Both the position numbers and the translations under genes were made by a program. A DNA stretch of 64,000 bases, taken from Lachnoclostridium sp. An169. GTDB lineage: Bacteria > Bacillota > Clostridia > Lachnospirales > Lachnospiraceae. The stretch spans positions 1 to 64,000 of the forward strand of contig NZ_NFKT01000009.1 in NCBI RefSeq assembly GCF_002160525.1. The letters run 5' to 3'. Numbering within the stretch: position 1 is the stretch's first letter; each line of letters starts with the position of its first letter. Below the pieces are notes generated by a model. The model had not been told where the DNA came from, did not search any database, and worked only from the letters and a program-made list of their open reading frames with translations. Below are positions 44,542 through 53,319 of the stretch, piece by piece.

Positions 44542-45204
44542 ATGAAAAACAGAAAAGCAGTTTACTATATTATTCTTATGTTTCTGCCATTGGTGCTTGT
44601 GCTTATTGCGCTGCCGTTTCTGCCGGAGCAGATTCCGGCGCATTACGGTGCTGACGGAACAGTGACCCGATGGGGAAGTAAATTCGAGACACTGATATTC
44701 CCGGTGGTAACGATTATCTTCGGCGCAGTCATGCTTGTTGTGGCGCAGGCTGCGGGAAAGAATGAGGAAGATGGGAAAAATAACGAGAAGGTGACGGTGA
44801 TTGCAGGACTTGCGAGCCTTGCCGTCTTTGATGTAATGACCTGCTTTTTCCTCTATACGGATTTTAATCAGGTGGAAGATCTGGGGGACGTGCCGTTCGG
44901 GAACAGTCAGATCCTGTTTACTGTTTTCGGTGCAGGAATGATTGTCCTGGGAAATGTGATGCCGAAGCTGCGGATGAACTCGGTGGCAGGGCTGCGGACG
45001 AAATGGAGTATGAAAAACGAGACTGTATGGAAGAAATGCCAGCGCTTCGGGGGAATTTCGTTCATTGTTGGCGGAATCTGCATGATTATCGCATGCTTTC
45101 TGGCGGAGGACGATGCATGTCTGGCAGTTTCCCTGGGAATATTATGCGTGCTGATTGTGGTTGACGTATGGTATACTTATCTGGCAGCGAAAGAGGATAG
45201 GTAA
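44542..45204 (+). CDS. SdpI family membrane protein (DUF1648 plus SdpI domain)
   Basis: 220 residues with six hydrophobic segments. The N-terminal DUF1648 stretch LPFLPEQIPAHYGADGTVTRWGSK and the C-terminal SdpI domain NSVAGLRTKWSMKNETVWKKCQRFGG are both present, as in Bacillus SdpI, the immunity and signalling protein for SdpC. It forms an sdpR-sdpI operon with the preceding gene. No sdpABC toxin genes are in the window, so it may protect against toxins of other strains. The start at 44542 follows GGGAGGAG. Confidence 0.92.
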   Translation: MKNRKAVYYIILMFLPLVLVLIALPFLPEQIPAHYGADGTVTRWGSKFETLIFPVVTIIFGAVMLVVAQAAGKNEEDGKNNEKVTVIAGLASLAVFDVMTCFFLYTDFNQVEDLGDVPFGNSQILFTVFGAGMIVLGNVMPKLRMNSVAGLRTKWSMKNETVWKKCQRFGGISFIVGGICMIIACFLAEDDACLAVSLGILCVLIVVDVWYTYLAAKEDR

Positions 45205-45245
45205 AAAAGCTGCAAAGAAAGTTTATTGTATTGGGGAAAACAGAC

Positions 45246-45965
45246 ATGATAAAGACAGCGGTATGTGACGATGAAAAAGGGGCAGCCCTTGCCTGTGAGA
45301 AAATCGCGCGTGAAACACTGCAGAAATGCGGCTGCAGTTTTGAGATCACCATTTATACACAGAGCCGGAACCTGCTTTCTGACATTGCAGACGATGGTTA
45401 CTTTTACGATCTGCTCCTTTTGGATATCGAGATGCCGGAATTAAGCGGGATGGAGATGGCAGAGAAGATCAGGAGGTATCTTCCGAACGTGCGGATAATC
45501 TTTACGACATCTCATTTGGAGTATGCCATCGACGCTTTTGAACTGTCCATCTTCCGATACGTCCCAAAAAATGAACTGGAGACGCGGCTTGCGCCTGCGG
45601 TGGCGGAGGCTGCCCGGCTGATCAGCCTGGAGAGCGGGAAAGAGTACCTGATTCAGACGGGAAACCGGATGGAGAGGATCCCGTACCGGGATATCTGTTA
45701 TATAGTACGCGATGGGAAAAATTCCTGTTTTATTACAGAAAGAGGTGTGTCAAAGGTCAGAAAAAGTCTTCAGAAGGTCTATGAAGAACTGGATAATACA
45801 GAATTCATTTTCATCGACAGGGGTTGTATAGTCAATCTGATCCATGTCATGCGGATCAGCGGAGGTATGGCGGTACTGAAAAATGGCGAGGAGCTTCCCA
45901 TCAGCCGGTCACATGTGCAGGAAGTCCGGGAGCAGATCAACCGTTTCTGGGGGAGCCGCATATGA
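45246..45965 (+). CDS. LytTR family response regulator
   Basis: 239 residues, AgrA/LytR type. The receiver has acidic residues in AVCDDEK and the phospho-acceptor Asp in DLLLLDIEMPELSGMEMA; its Lys position is in YVPKNE. The LytTR DNA-binding domain (about 135-237) includes DICYIVRDGKNSCFI, RKSLQKVYEEL, FIDRGCIVNLIHV and LPISRSHVQEVRE. The start is put at 45246 since the longer frame uses TTG. It overlaps the truncated sensor gene that follows. Confidence 0.9.
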   Translation: MIKTAVCDDEKGAALACEKIARETLQKCGCSFEITIYTQSRNLLSDIADDGYFYDLLLLDIEMPELSGMEMAEKIRRYLPNVRIIFTTSHLEYAIDAFELSIFRYVPKNELETRLAPAVAEAARLISLESGKEYLIQTGNRMERIPYRDICYIVRDGKNSCFITERGVSKVRKSLQKVYEELDNTEFIFIDRGCIVNLIHVMRISGGMAVLKNGEELPISRSHVQEVREQINRFWGSRI

Positions 45966-46708
45966 TGGGATGGGTAGAAGTTATAGCATATTTTCTGACA
46001 AACGAAATACGGGTCATACTGGGACTCATGTTCACGGCGATCCTGACTGACCGGGTTTATGCCGGAAGCAGGGGAATTCATACTTACCCAGGAAAAGCGG
46101 GCAAACAGGCGGGGGTGGCAGCAGGGCTGATTGTTACGATCCCTGTGGTACTGGGAGCTGCGCCTGCTGCAGGCAGTGCGCTGGAGGCAGCGCTGATCTG
46201 CCTGATTCTCTGCTGCCTGCGGCAGAAAAACGGACAGGCAGCAGGTCTTCGGATGCTCCTGTTCTTTGCATTTTTCTATGAACTCGGCATTGCGCTGTGG
46301 GATTTCCTTATTTCAGCATGGTTGGGTGTTCTTTTTGGTTCACCACGTTTTCTCCGGTCAGACTGCATGGAGTACTACGCAGCGCTTTTGCTCGTCCGTC
46401 TTGTCATGATCACGTATGCTGTGGCTTTCCGGCATACGCTTCGAAAGAACCGGGATGAGGTCGGAGACAGAGCGACGGGGGAGAACGGTCTTATGCGCCC
46501 TGCGGCAATGGTCACTGCCTTCAGTCTCCTGGGTCTGGTATCCCTGTCGGAACAGACGGTTATCCGGTTCTCTGATGATGAACTGATGACATGGATCTTT
46601 CTTGACCTGATCCTGATGTTTGCTGTTATGATGGCGCATATGGAACGGCAGAGAGCTATGGAAGAGGAAATTTCCAGACTGCGGGAGGAACAGGCAGGGC
46701 GGATATAA
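45962..46708 (+). pseudogene. AgrC-like sensor, kinase domain missing
   Basis: The 248-residue frame holds a six- to seven-helix membrane sensor domain followed by a coiled start of the signalling helix (MERQRAMEEEISRLREEQAGRI), then stops. Intact relatives continue with a DHp/GHKL kinase domain of about 200 residues, which is absent here. After the stop, a second frame (46701-46757) reads GYKVLDRDEVKEILKESM and stops, and could be the tail of a lost gene part. It overlaps the LytTR regulator by four bases. The regulator may have lost its own kinase or answer to another one. Confidence 0.65.
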
Positions 46709-46781
46709 AGTCCTTGACCGGGATGAAGTGAAAGAGATTCTGAAAGAAAGTATGTAGGAAGTATCGAAAAGGCAGGGCTGC

Positions 46782-47396
46782 ATGATGGAAAAACATATTC
46801 TTAAGATGCTTGGTATTGTGTGTGCTGTTACTGTCGGACTGTCAGGCTGTGCAGGCGGCGGACAGATGGAGCGTAATCAGGATTCTGTTCCGGACGCAGC
46901 TCCGGCTGGATCCGCCACAGCTGCTGATGAAACAGAGAAGGCGCAGCAGACAGAAAATGGGAACGCAGAGAATATTACTGCCAAAGATAATACTGCAGAA
47001 GATAATGCTGCAGAGGATGATACTGTGGAGGAAGAGAATATGGACGGAAAAATGATTGTGGAGGTTGGCGGCAGCCGTTTTACCGCCACATTGGAAAGCA
47101 ATGGAGCCGTGGACGCTCTGGTAGAGATGATGGAAGAGAATCCTGTCACCATTCAGATGAGTGATTATTCCGGTTTCGAAAAAGTGGGATCTCTGGGGAC
47201 GAACCTTCCCACAAGCAACAGGCAGACAACAACACAGGCAGGAGATATCGTGCTGTATCAGGGCAATCAGATTGTTATGTTTTACGGCTCGAATTCCTGG
47301 AGTTATACAAGGCTGGGAAGAATTGACGATCTGACCGGCTGGGAGACTGCGCTTGGAGACGGTGATGTAACGGTGACGTTTTCCGTTGACGAATAA
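46782..47396 (+). CDS. Lipoprotein with cyclophilin-like domain
   Basis: 204 residues. A lipobox (VGLSGCAGG, Cys about residue 23) marks it as a lipoprotein. A Glu/Ala/Asn/Thr-rich linker with short repeats (TAEDN, AAEDD) runs to about residue 85. The C-terminal domain (KMIVEVGGSRFTATLESNGAVDALVEMM...GDIVLYQGNQIVMFYGSNSWSYTRLGRI) matches the cyclophilin-like family (PF18050), whose role is unknown; peptidyl-prolyl isomerase activity is not shown for it. Stand-alone gene with a weak ribosome site. Confidence 0.85.
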   Translation: MMEKHILKMLGIVCAVTVGLSGCAGGGQMERNQDSVPDAAPAGSATAADETEKAQQTENGNAENITAKDNTAEDNAAEDDTVEEENMDGKMIVEVGGSRFTATLESNGAVDALVEMMEENPVTIQMSDYSGFEKVGSLGTNLPTSNRQTTTQAGDIVLYQGNQIVMFYGSNSWSYTRLGRIDDLTGWETALGDGDVTVTFSVDE

Positions 47397-47520
47397 ATAC
47401 AGAACTGTTCGCAGTCAAAATCCTGCAGTTTGCGGACAGCTCCGCAGACAGACCTGATATGATGTAAGATTGACGCATAGAAAGAACCATCCAATATTCA
47501 ACAGCAAGGAGGATTTTACT

Positions 47521-47757
47521 ATGCGTCATTTTTATACCCGTCTGACACTCGGCATTGTGTTTCTTGTATGTCTGGTTTTCAGCATTATCACGCTGAATAT
47601 CCCGTTTGCACTGCTGTACGTTTTTCTCAGCGCTGCCATGCTGCTTTCAGCACATTCTCTCTGGAAAAAAGGCAGAGACGATCAAAGCAGAGACGATCAG
47701 AACAGGGACAGGAGCAGTCAGGAGAAGAATATTCAGGAGAAAGACAGCCGGAGGTGA
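47521..47757 (+). CDS. Small membrane protein of an ABC operon
   Basis: 78 residues: two hydrophobic segments (about 8-28 and 30-48) and a charged tail rich in Asp, Arg and Gln with a short repeat (DDQSRDDQNRD). The start at 47521 follows AAGGAGG. It is three bases from the ABC ATPase gene and is probably its transport partner or a regulator. Not recognised. The stretch 47397-47520 shows no clear signal. Confidence 0.6.
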   Translation: MRHFYTRLTLGIVFLVCLVFSIITLNIPFALLYVFLSAAMLLSAHSLWKKGRDDQSRDDQNRDRSSQEKNIQEKDSRR

Positions 47758-47760
47758 TAT

Positions 47761-48474
47761 ATGATGGATGGCAGCTCTCTTCTTTTTCTGAAAAATCTGA
47801 ATGTCTGGTATGACTCCGGCCATCCGGTGCTCTCTGATTTTTCCCTGGAGCTGGGCACAAATGAGGTGATCGGCCTGATCGGATTAAACGGAGCCGGGAA
47901 AACGACCTTTATCAAAACTCTGGCAGGGCTCCTGCCGGGGTACTGTCTGGAACGTGCTGAATGGGAGGGACAATCTTTCTCATTCCGGAAGGAAAACTTC
48001 AAGCGCAGCCGTTACGTTGTCTTTGCAGAAGACAGATCCTTTCAGTATTTTACATTCCGGGAATATCTTGCGTATGCGGCGGCGTCCTACGGTGTGCCGC
48101 TCCCGGATGTCTCTTATCTGGTGAAAGGTTTTCATTTTGAAAATTATACCGATGTTCTTCTGAAGGAGCTGTCCACGGGAAATCGGAAAAAAGCGTATCT
48201 GATCACGGCATTTGCCCTGCGTTTGAAACTTCTGCTGTTGGACGAACCGGTCAATGGCCTGGATTTCCAGAGCACGGAGTTTTTATATCAGCTCATGAGT
48301 GGCTACCGGGAATACGGGACGATTCTGTTTTCTTCCCATATCCTGGAAAGCATCTGTCTGACCTCTGACCGGGTTCTTGTTCTGGAACATGGAAGGATCA
48401 GCAGGAGTTTCACCGGCGCCGAAATTGCCGCCGGACATATCCGGGAGGTGCTCTCTGGCGATGAAAATGTTTAA
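47761..48474 (+). CDS. ABC transporter ATP-binding protein
   Basis: 237 residues. Walker A GLNGAGKTTF, Walker B LLLLDEPVNGLD, and the H-loop His in FSSHILES. The signature loop is LSTGNRKKAYLITA instead of LSGGQ-type, which is usual in this exporter subgroup. GGAGGTG lies before the start; two ATGs (47761, 47764) are possible. The permease gene overlaps the end by 14 bases. Confidence 0.9.
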   Translation: MMDGSSLLFLKNLNVWYDSGHPVLSDFSLELGTNEVIGLIGLNGAGKTTFIKTLAGLLPGYCLERAEWEGQSFSFRKENFKRSRYVVFAEDRSFQYFTFREYLAYAAASYGVPLPDVSYLVKGFHFENYTDVLLKELSTGNRKKAYLITAFALRLKLLLLDEPVNGLDFQSTEFLYQLMSGYREYGTILFSSHILESICLTSDRVLVLEHGRISRSFTGAEIAAGHIREVLSGDENV

Positions 48475-49606
48475 GGCTCTCTCAAAGCAGCTCTTTGGCG
48501 CAAAGTATGAAAGCATCAGCAAAAGCCTGGCGGTGGCTGTAATCGTATTCGCAGCGGTCCGGGGGATGGAAGTACAGTTGGAAATTGCTCCGCCTGTCCT
48601 CTGGCTGGCATCCGTATTTGTGGCTGCATCCGCCATGTGGCAGACGCTTGCCGGGCGTCGGCATATGGAGACGGTGCAGGGGATGCTTGTGCTGCCTTAT
48701 GAGAACCGCCGGTTTGTGTTCTTCTATGTGACTGTGCTGGGAATGCATGCCCTGATCACAAAAACACTGCCGGTCTGGGCGCTGTTTTCGGCGGTCGCAA
48801 AGTGGAGCTGCCCGGATATGCTGACAGCTTTGCTCTGCGGCTGTATGGCGTGTACTGTATCGGCAGCGGTATACAGGATGTGGCGGAAATACCATATTGT
48901 TCTTCCACTTCTCTGGAGTGCGGGCATTCTGGCAGTGCTTCTGTTGACGCGACGGATTGTACCTGTTCTGGTGACGGCGCTGCTGAGCATCGCGGCTGCG
49001 GCGGTGTATCTGCGTTCTGCAGACGCCTTTGACTTTTACAATGCCGCCTCGGCGGAGAAAACAGCCCGGCGAAGATCAGGGCGCGGGAATATAGCTGTTT
49101 ATCTGATACGATATCTGATGGCAAACAAAAATTATCTTGTCAATACCGCGGGACTGTGTGCGTTCGCCGTTTTTCTGCCCCTGCTGTTTCGCCAGATTCC
49201 GGGAATGAATATGTTTCCCTTCGGTCTTTCGGTGCTCTGTCTGAATACGCCGCTGTGTACGCTGCTGTCCTGTGACCCGGATCTGGAGCGGGCGGTCCGC
49301 GCCCTTCCCGGACAGTCCCGATGGTTTGGAAGAAGATACTGTCTGTTTCTTTTTGCGGTCAACGGTGTTGTCTCGGGGATTTATCTATGTGGCTGGCAGA
49401 TCCTCAATGGCGGAAACATGTGGCTCCATGGGGGAACGGTCATACTGTTCGCCCTGTCCGGAGCTGTTCTCTCGGTTATTCTGGAATGGAGACATCCGAT
49501 CCGGGGCTGGAAGACAGAGAGCGATCTTTGGCACCACCCACGGAAATATATCGTCCCGCTGATCATGCTCCTGCTCGCCGCCTTTCTTGACTGGATGACC
49601 CGATGA
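48461..49606 (+). CDS. ABC transporter permease
   Basis: About 381 residues with eight to ten hydrophobic segments and no clear soluble domain. It is translationally coupled to the ATPase, so the two form one transporter, perhaps with the small membrane protein upstream. The start at 48461 follows GGGAGGTG ten bases before. Substrate not known; a self-immunity or peptide-export role is possible only by analogy. Confidence 0.75.
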   Translation: MKMFKALSKQLFGAKYESISKSLAVAVIVFAAVRGMEVQLEIAPPVLWLASVFVAASAMWQTLAGRRHMETVQGMLVLPYENRRFVFFYVTVLGMHALITKTLPVWALFSAVAKWSCPDMLTALLCGCMACTVSAAVYRMWRKYHIVLPLLWSAGILAVLLLTRRIVPVLVTALLSIAAAAVYLRSADAFDFYNAASAEKTARRRSGRGNIAVYLIRYLMANKNYLVNTAGLCAFAVFLPLLFRQIPGMNMFPFGLSVLCLNTPLCTLLSCDPDLERAVRALPGQSRWFGRRYCLFLFAVNGVVSGIYLCGWQILNGGNMWLHGGTVILFALSGAVLSVILEWRHPIRGWKTESDLWHHPRKYIVPLIMLLLAAFLDWMTR

Positions 49607-49615
49607 ATTTTCTGC

Positions 49616-49644
49616 TTGACTTGTCGGCGTATGTGAGGTAGAAT
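49616..49644 (+). promoter_or_regulatory. Promoter of the ABC-F gene
   Basis: TTGACT (49616-49621), 17 bases, TAGAAT (49639-49644). It begins ten bases after the preceding stop. Confidence 0.7.
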
Positions 49645-49892
49645 CATGGCAGATAATGAGGAGAGAGGTGGAAAGATGAAGAGATAATCTGTTTTTGAAA
49701 GCATGAGACCAGATCATGATATCACCCGGTACGGGGGATATTTGTTTTATGCTGTCAAAACGGATGTGCTCTTCACAGCCTCTTATTTTTGTGCGGAAAT
49801 TCAGCGGGATATTGTGCTCAGGCGGATCCTGCGGTGAGGTCCGGCACAGGAAAAATGCACATCCTTCTGGCAGCCTGCAGGGAGGGATGTGT
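49645..49892 (+). promoter_or_regulatory. Structured leader of the ABC-F gene with a minimal upstream ORF
   Basis: A strong site (GAGAGAGGTGG) precedes ATG-AAG-AGA-TAA (49676-49687), a three-codon ORF, MKR. GGATGTGC (49762-49769), its complement GCACATCC (49857-49864) and a second GGATGTG (49885-49891) that includes the ribosome site can pair in two exclusive ways: the middle with the first (site free) or the middle with the last (site closed). Drug-induced attenuation through very short upstream ORFs is known for several ABC-F genes. The exact structure here is inference. Confidence 0.55.
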
Positions 49893-51446
49893 ATGTCACA
49901 GATTCAGGTAAACAATCTTACTTTTTCTTATGAGGGGAGCCCGGATCTCATTTTCGACCGGGTGTCTCTTGTGCTTGATACAGACTGGAAACTGGGATTC
50001 GCAGGGAGAAACGGCAAAGGAAAGACGACTTTTCTGCGCCTGCTGATGGGAGATTATGAATACCAGGGAACGATCCGTACAGGTATCCGATTCGATTATT
50101 TTCCTTATCAGATAAAAGCAGGGGATATGGAGCGCAGGGCGGCAGAACTTGCGGAGCGGTGGAAACCGTTTTGTGAGGAATGGCGCGTGATCTGCGAGCT
50201 GGACCGGCTCGGTGTGGATGCAGAAGTGCTGTACCGTCCGTTTGGGACGCTGAGTCCCGGGGAGCAGACAAAAGTCATGCTTGCAGTGCTCTTCGCCGGG
50301 GAAAATGAATTCCTTCTGGTGGATGAGCCCACGAATCATCTGGACGGGCAGGCGCGGGAGACGATACAGGAGTACCTTTCCGTGAAGAAAGGATTTATCC
50401 TCGTGTCCCATGACCGGACGCTTCTGGATGCCTGCGTGGACCATATGCTTGTGCTGAACCGGAGCACCATCGAGGTACAGCAGGGGAATTTTACAACATG
50501 GGAGGAAAACAAACTGCGCAGGGACAGTTTCGCGCGCAGAGAAAATGAGAAGCATCTGCGGGAGATATCAAAGCTGAAGAAAGCTGCTGCAGAGAATAAA
50601 AAATGGGCGGAGAAAAATGAGAGTACAAAGATCGGTTTCGACCCGGTAAAAGAGCATGACCGCTGCAAGGCAACAAGGGCTTATATCGGGGCAAAGACAA
50701 AGAAGATGCAGAGCCGGGTCCGGAATATGGAGGTTCGGATGCAAAGAGAGATCGAGGAAAAGGAAGGTCTTCTGCAGGATATCGAGAATCCGGCAGAACT
50801 GAAGCTGACTCCCCTCATCCACCGGAAGGAGGTGCTCGTCCGGACAGAGAAATTCGGCATGCGGTACCGGGATGCAGGAGAACCGCTGTTCCGGGATCTT
50901 GATCTTGAGATCCGGCAGGGGGAGCGGGTATTCCTTCACGGAGCCAACGGGTGCGGGAAATCCAGTCTTATGAGAGCCATTCTGGCTGCTTCGGGAGAAG
51001 GCGGGGAGATGTCATGGGAGGAAACCGGGCGGATCACCCTGGCGTCAGGGCTTGTCATCTCCCGTGTGAGCCAGGATACTTCTTTCCTGCGGGGGAGTAT
51101 CGCAGACTTCTGCCGGGAGAGAAATCTTCCGGAGAGCCTTTACTGTGCGATTCTGCGTCAGCTTGATTTTGGGCGGGAGCAGTTTACAAAGTCCATGGAG
51201 GATTACTCGGAGGGGCAGAAAAAGAAAGCGCTGATCGCAGCGTCTCTGATGACGCCCGCCCATCTCTATCTGTGGGACGAGCCGCTCAACTATATTGATG
51301 TGTTTTCACGGATCCAGATCGAGGATATGATCCTGCGTTATCAGCCGACGATGCTTGTGACAGAGCATGACCGCAGGTTCCGGGAGAAGATCGCCACCAG
51401 GGTTGTGGAGATCGGAAACGCGGCAGGATATGGAAAAAACGCATGA
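49893..51446 (+). CDS. ABC-F ribosomal protection protein, Lsa family
   Basis: 517 residues, two ATPase domains and no membrane part. NBD1: GRNGKGKTTF, TLSPGEQTKVML, LLVDEPTNHLD. NBD2: GANGCGKSSL, YSEGQKKKALIA, LYLWDEPLNYID. The charged interdomain helices (about 200-310) form the antibiotic-resistance domain. Lsa-type proteins displace lincosamides, streptogramin A and pleuromutilins from the ribosome; the spectrum here is not proven. The start at 49893 (MSQIQVNNLTFSYEG) follows GGAGGG and is the usual Lsa N-terminus. Confidence 0.9.
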   Translation: MSQIQVNNLTFSYEGSPDLIFDRVSLVLDTDWKLGFAGRNGKGKTTFLRLLMGDYEYQGTIRTGIRFDYFPYQIKAGDMERRAAELAERWKPFCEEWRVICELDRLGVDAEVLYRPFGTLSPGEQTKVMLAVLFAGENEFLLVDEPTNHLDGQARETIQEYLSVKKGFILVSHDRTLLDACVDHMLVLNRSTIEVQQGNFTTWEENKLRRDSFARRENEKHLREISKLKKAAAENKKWAEKNESTKIGFDPVKEHDRCKATRAYIGAKTKKMQSRVRNMEVRMQREIEEKEGLLQDIENPAELKLTPLIHRKEVLVRTEKFGMRYRDAGEPLFRDLDLEIRQGERVFLHGANGCGKSSLMRAILAASGEGGEMSWEETGRITLASGLVISRVSQDTSFLRGSIADFCRERNLPESLYCAILRQLDFGREQFTKSMEDYSEGQKKKALIAASLMTPAHLYLWDEPLNYIDVFSRIQIEDMILRYQPTMLVTEHDRRFREKIATRVVEIGNAAGYGKNA

Positions 51447-51529
51447 AAAAACGCTTCATGAAAAAACGGGAAAGGAGAATGAGGAAACCATTGTGGAACC
51501 GAAAAGAAAAACGTATAATATCTTCGTAG
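51443..51529 (+). CDS. Very basic 28-residue ORF overlapping the ABC-F stop
   Basis: ATGA overlap with the ABC-F stop opens MKKRFMKKRERRMRKPLW..., with about half of the residues Lys or Arg. No recognised family and no clear ribosome site, but the overlap is the usual mode of coupling in this genome. It may be a chance frame. Confidence 0.25.
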   Translation: MKKRFMKKRERRMRKPLWNRKEKRIISS

Positions 51530-51581
51530 ATTAATAGCTGTACAACGTTCAATACTGTACAGACGTTCAATAACTGTACAG
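51491..51581 (+). promoter_or_regulatory. Promoter and three TGTACA repeats upstream of the VOC gene
   Basis: TTGTGG (51491-51496), 17 bases, TATAAT (51514-51519). Downstream, CTGTACA sites at 51538, 51555 and 51574 are separated by two copies of ACGTTCAATA, giving a short tandem repeat of about 18 bases between promoter and gene. It fits an operator array for an unknown regulator. Confidence 0.55.
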
Positions 51582-51618
51582 ATGTGTTTGAGAACAAAGA
51601 TGAAAGGACACAGGATTT

Positions 51619-51990
51619 ATGAAGTTAAAAAATGTACTGATCGCGGTGACGGATATGGAACGGTCGAAGCGTTTTTATCACGATCTTTTCGGTCTGGATG
51701 TGATACTGGACGGCGGAGATAAAGTGATTATGACCGAAGGGCTTGTCCTGCAGTCGGCTCCGGTGTGGGAAGAAGCAGTCGGCGGGAAGGTGATCTTCCG
51801 GAATCATGCTGCAGAGCTTTATTTTGAGGAGAATAACATGGACTCGTTTGTGGAAAAACTGGAGAAAATGGAAAGATCCGGTGGAAAAGTCGAGTATGTG
51901 AACCGGCTGACAGAACATCCGTGGGGACAGAAAATTGTCCGCTTCTATGATCCGGACGGGAATCTCATCGAGGTCGGATCGGGAAGGTAA
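51619..51990 (+). CDS. VOC family (glyoxalase-like) protein
   Basis: 123 residues, one VOC (glyoxalase/bleomycin-resistance/dioxygenase) fold: LKNVLIAVTDMERSKRFYHDLFGLDVILDGGDKVIM and KIVRFYDPDGNLIEVGS. The last Glu of NLIEVG is the usual metal ligand. Substrate unknown; it may be lyase-like or a binding protein. An Rrf2 gene follows 20 bases later. Confidence 0.88.
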   Translation: MKLKNVLIAVTDMERSKRFYHDLFGLDVILDGGDKVIMTEGLVLQSAPVWEEAVGGKVIFRNHAAELYFEENNMDSFVEKLEKMERSGGKVEYVNRLTEHPWGQKIVRFYDPDGNLIEVGSGR

Positions 51991-52010
51991 AGAAAGGAGG
52001 CGCGGATATT

Positions 52011-52439
52011 ATGCAGATTTCAAGCAGATTTACGATCGCTATACACATGATGGCCTGTATGGAGAATTTTAAAAATGATTATAAGATAACCAGTGATTTT
52101 CTGGCGGGAAGCATCAATGTGAATCCTGTTGTGATCCGGAGAATCCTCTCACAGCTCAGAGATGCAGGGCTGATCGAGGTGAAGCGGGGAACCGGCGGGG
52201 CGGCTCTGGCAAAAAAGCCGGAGGAGATCACGTTTCTGGATGTGTACCGGGCTGTGGAGTGCATTGAGGAGAATACGCTATTCCATTTTCATGAGAATCC
52301 CAACCCCAACTGCCCGGTGGGCAGGAACATCCACAATATCCTGGACGATAAGCTTCTGCAGGTGCAGAAAGCAATGGAGCGGGAACTGGAATCCATCACA
52401 CTGGCGGATGTGATGAATGATCTGAAAAGATATATTTGA
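52011..52439 (+). CDS. Rrf2 family transcriptional regulator
   Basis: 142 residues. Winged HTH: SSRFTIAIHMMACM, ITSDFLAGSINVNPVVIRRILSQLRDAGLIEVKRGTGGAAL. It has no iron-sulfur cysteine triad of IscR (only one Cys in EC and one in NCPVG), so it is the YwnA-like type. It sits between the VOC gene and an EamA transporter gene 15 bases downstream, and may regulate them. Confidence 0.9.
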   Translation: MQISSRFTIAIHMMACMENFKNDYKITSDFLAGSINVNPVVIRRILSQLRDAGLIEVKRGTGGAALAKKPEEITFLDVYRAVECIEENTLFHFHENPNPNCPVGRNIHNILDDKLLQVQKAMERELESITLADVMNDLKRYI

Positions 52440-52454
52440 AAGAAGGCATAGAAA

Positions 52455-53318
52455 ATGTGGCTTTTGTATGCAGCAGGCTCTGCGTTTTTTGCGGGTGTGA
52501 CTTCGATCCTGGCAAAGTGCGGGATCAGAAAGACGGACTCCACGGTGGCGACGGCTGTGCGCACAGTGGTGATCCTTATTTTTTCATGGCTTATGGTATT
52601 TGTGGCAGGTTCCTGGGACCAGATCACGTCGATTAGCCCGGAGACGTTTCTGTTTCTGGTTCTCTCCGGCGCGGCCACCGGGGCGTCCTGGCTGTGCTAC
52701 TTTAAGGCTCTGCAGATCGGGGACGTCAATAAGGTGGTGCCGGTTGACAAATCCAGCACGGTCCTTACGATTATCCTGGCGCTGATCTTTCTGCACGAGG
52801 GAATTTCGCTTCCGAAAGCGGCTGCGGTAATTGTGATTGCTGCGGGAATTTTTCTGATGATCGAGAAGAAGGATGTAAAAGAGCCGGAGAAAAGCAAAGG
52901 AGGATGGTTCCTCTACGCGGCGGGCTCTGCATTTTTTGCCAGTCTGACTGCGATCCTGGGTAAGATCGGTATCATAGGTGTGGAGTCCAACCTGGGAACC
53001 GCCATCCGTACCTGTGTGGTGCTGGTCATGGCCTGGCTGATGGTGTTTGTGACCGGAAAGCAGAAAGAAGCAGGCAGGATCGGGAAAAAAGAGCTGGCAT
53101 TTATCTGCTTTTCCGGGGTGGCAACCGGGGCGTCCTGGCTGTGCTACTACCGGGCGCTCCAGGAGGGACCGGCCAGTGTGGTGGCGCCCGTGGATAAGTT
53201 AAGCGTACTGGTGACGGTGGTATTTTCCTACTTTGTATTCGAGGAGAAACTGGGGAAGAGAGAGGCTGTGGGCCTTCTCCTTCTGACCGCGGGGACCATC
53301 GCCATGGCGCTGCTGTAG
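52455..53318 (+). CDS. EamA/DMT family transporter
   Basis: 287 residues, ten membrane helices in two five-helix EamA repeats. The repeated stretch LYAAGSAFFA (residues 4-13 and again about 152-161) and GAATGASWLCYFKALQ / GVATGASWLCYYRALQ show the internal duplication. It exports or imports amino acids or other small metabolites; the substrate is unknown. It is close to the Rrf2 gene and ends one base from the convergent FCD regulator. Confidence 0.9.
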   Translation: MWLLYAAGSAFFAGVTSILAKCGIRKTDSTVATAVRTVVILIFSWLMVFVAGSWDQITSISPETFLFLVLSGAATGASWLCYFKALQIGDVNKVVPVDKSSTVLTIILALIFLHEGISLPKAAAVIVIAAGIFLMIEKKDVKEPEKSKGGWFLYAAGSAFFASLTAILGKIGIIGVESNLGTAIRTCVVLVMAWLMVFVTGKQKEAGRIGKKELAFICFSGVATGASWLCYYRALQEGPASVVAPVDKLSVLVTVVFSYFVFEEKLGKREAVGLLLLTAGTIAMALL

Positions 53319-53319
53319 G

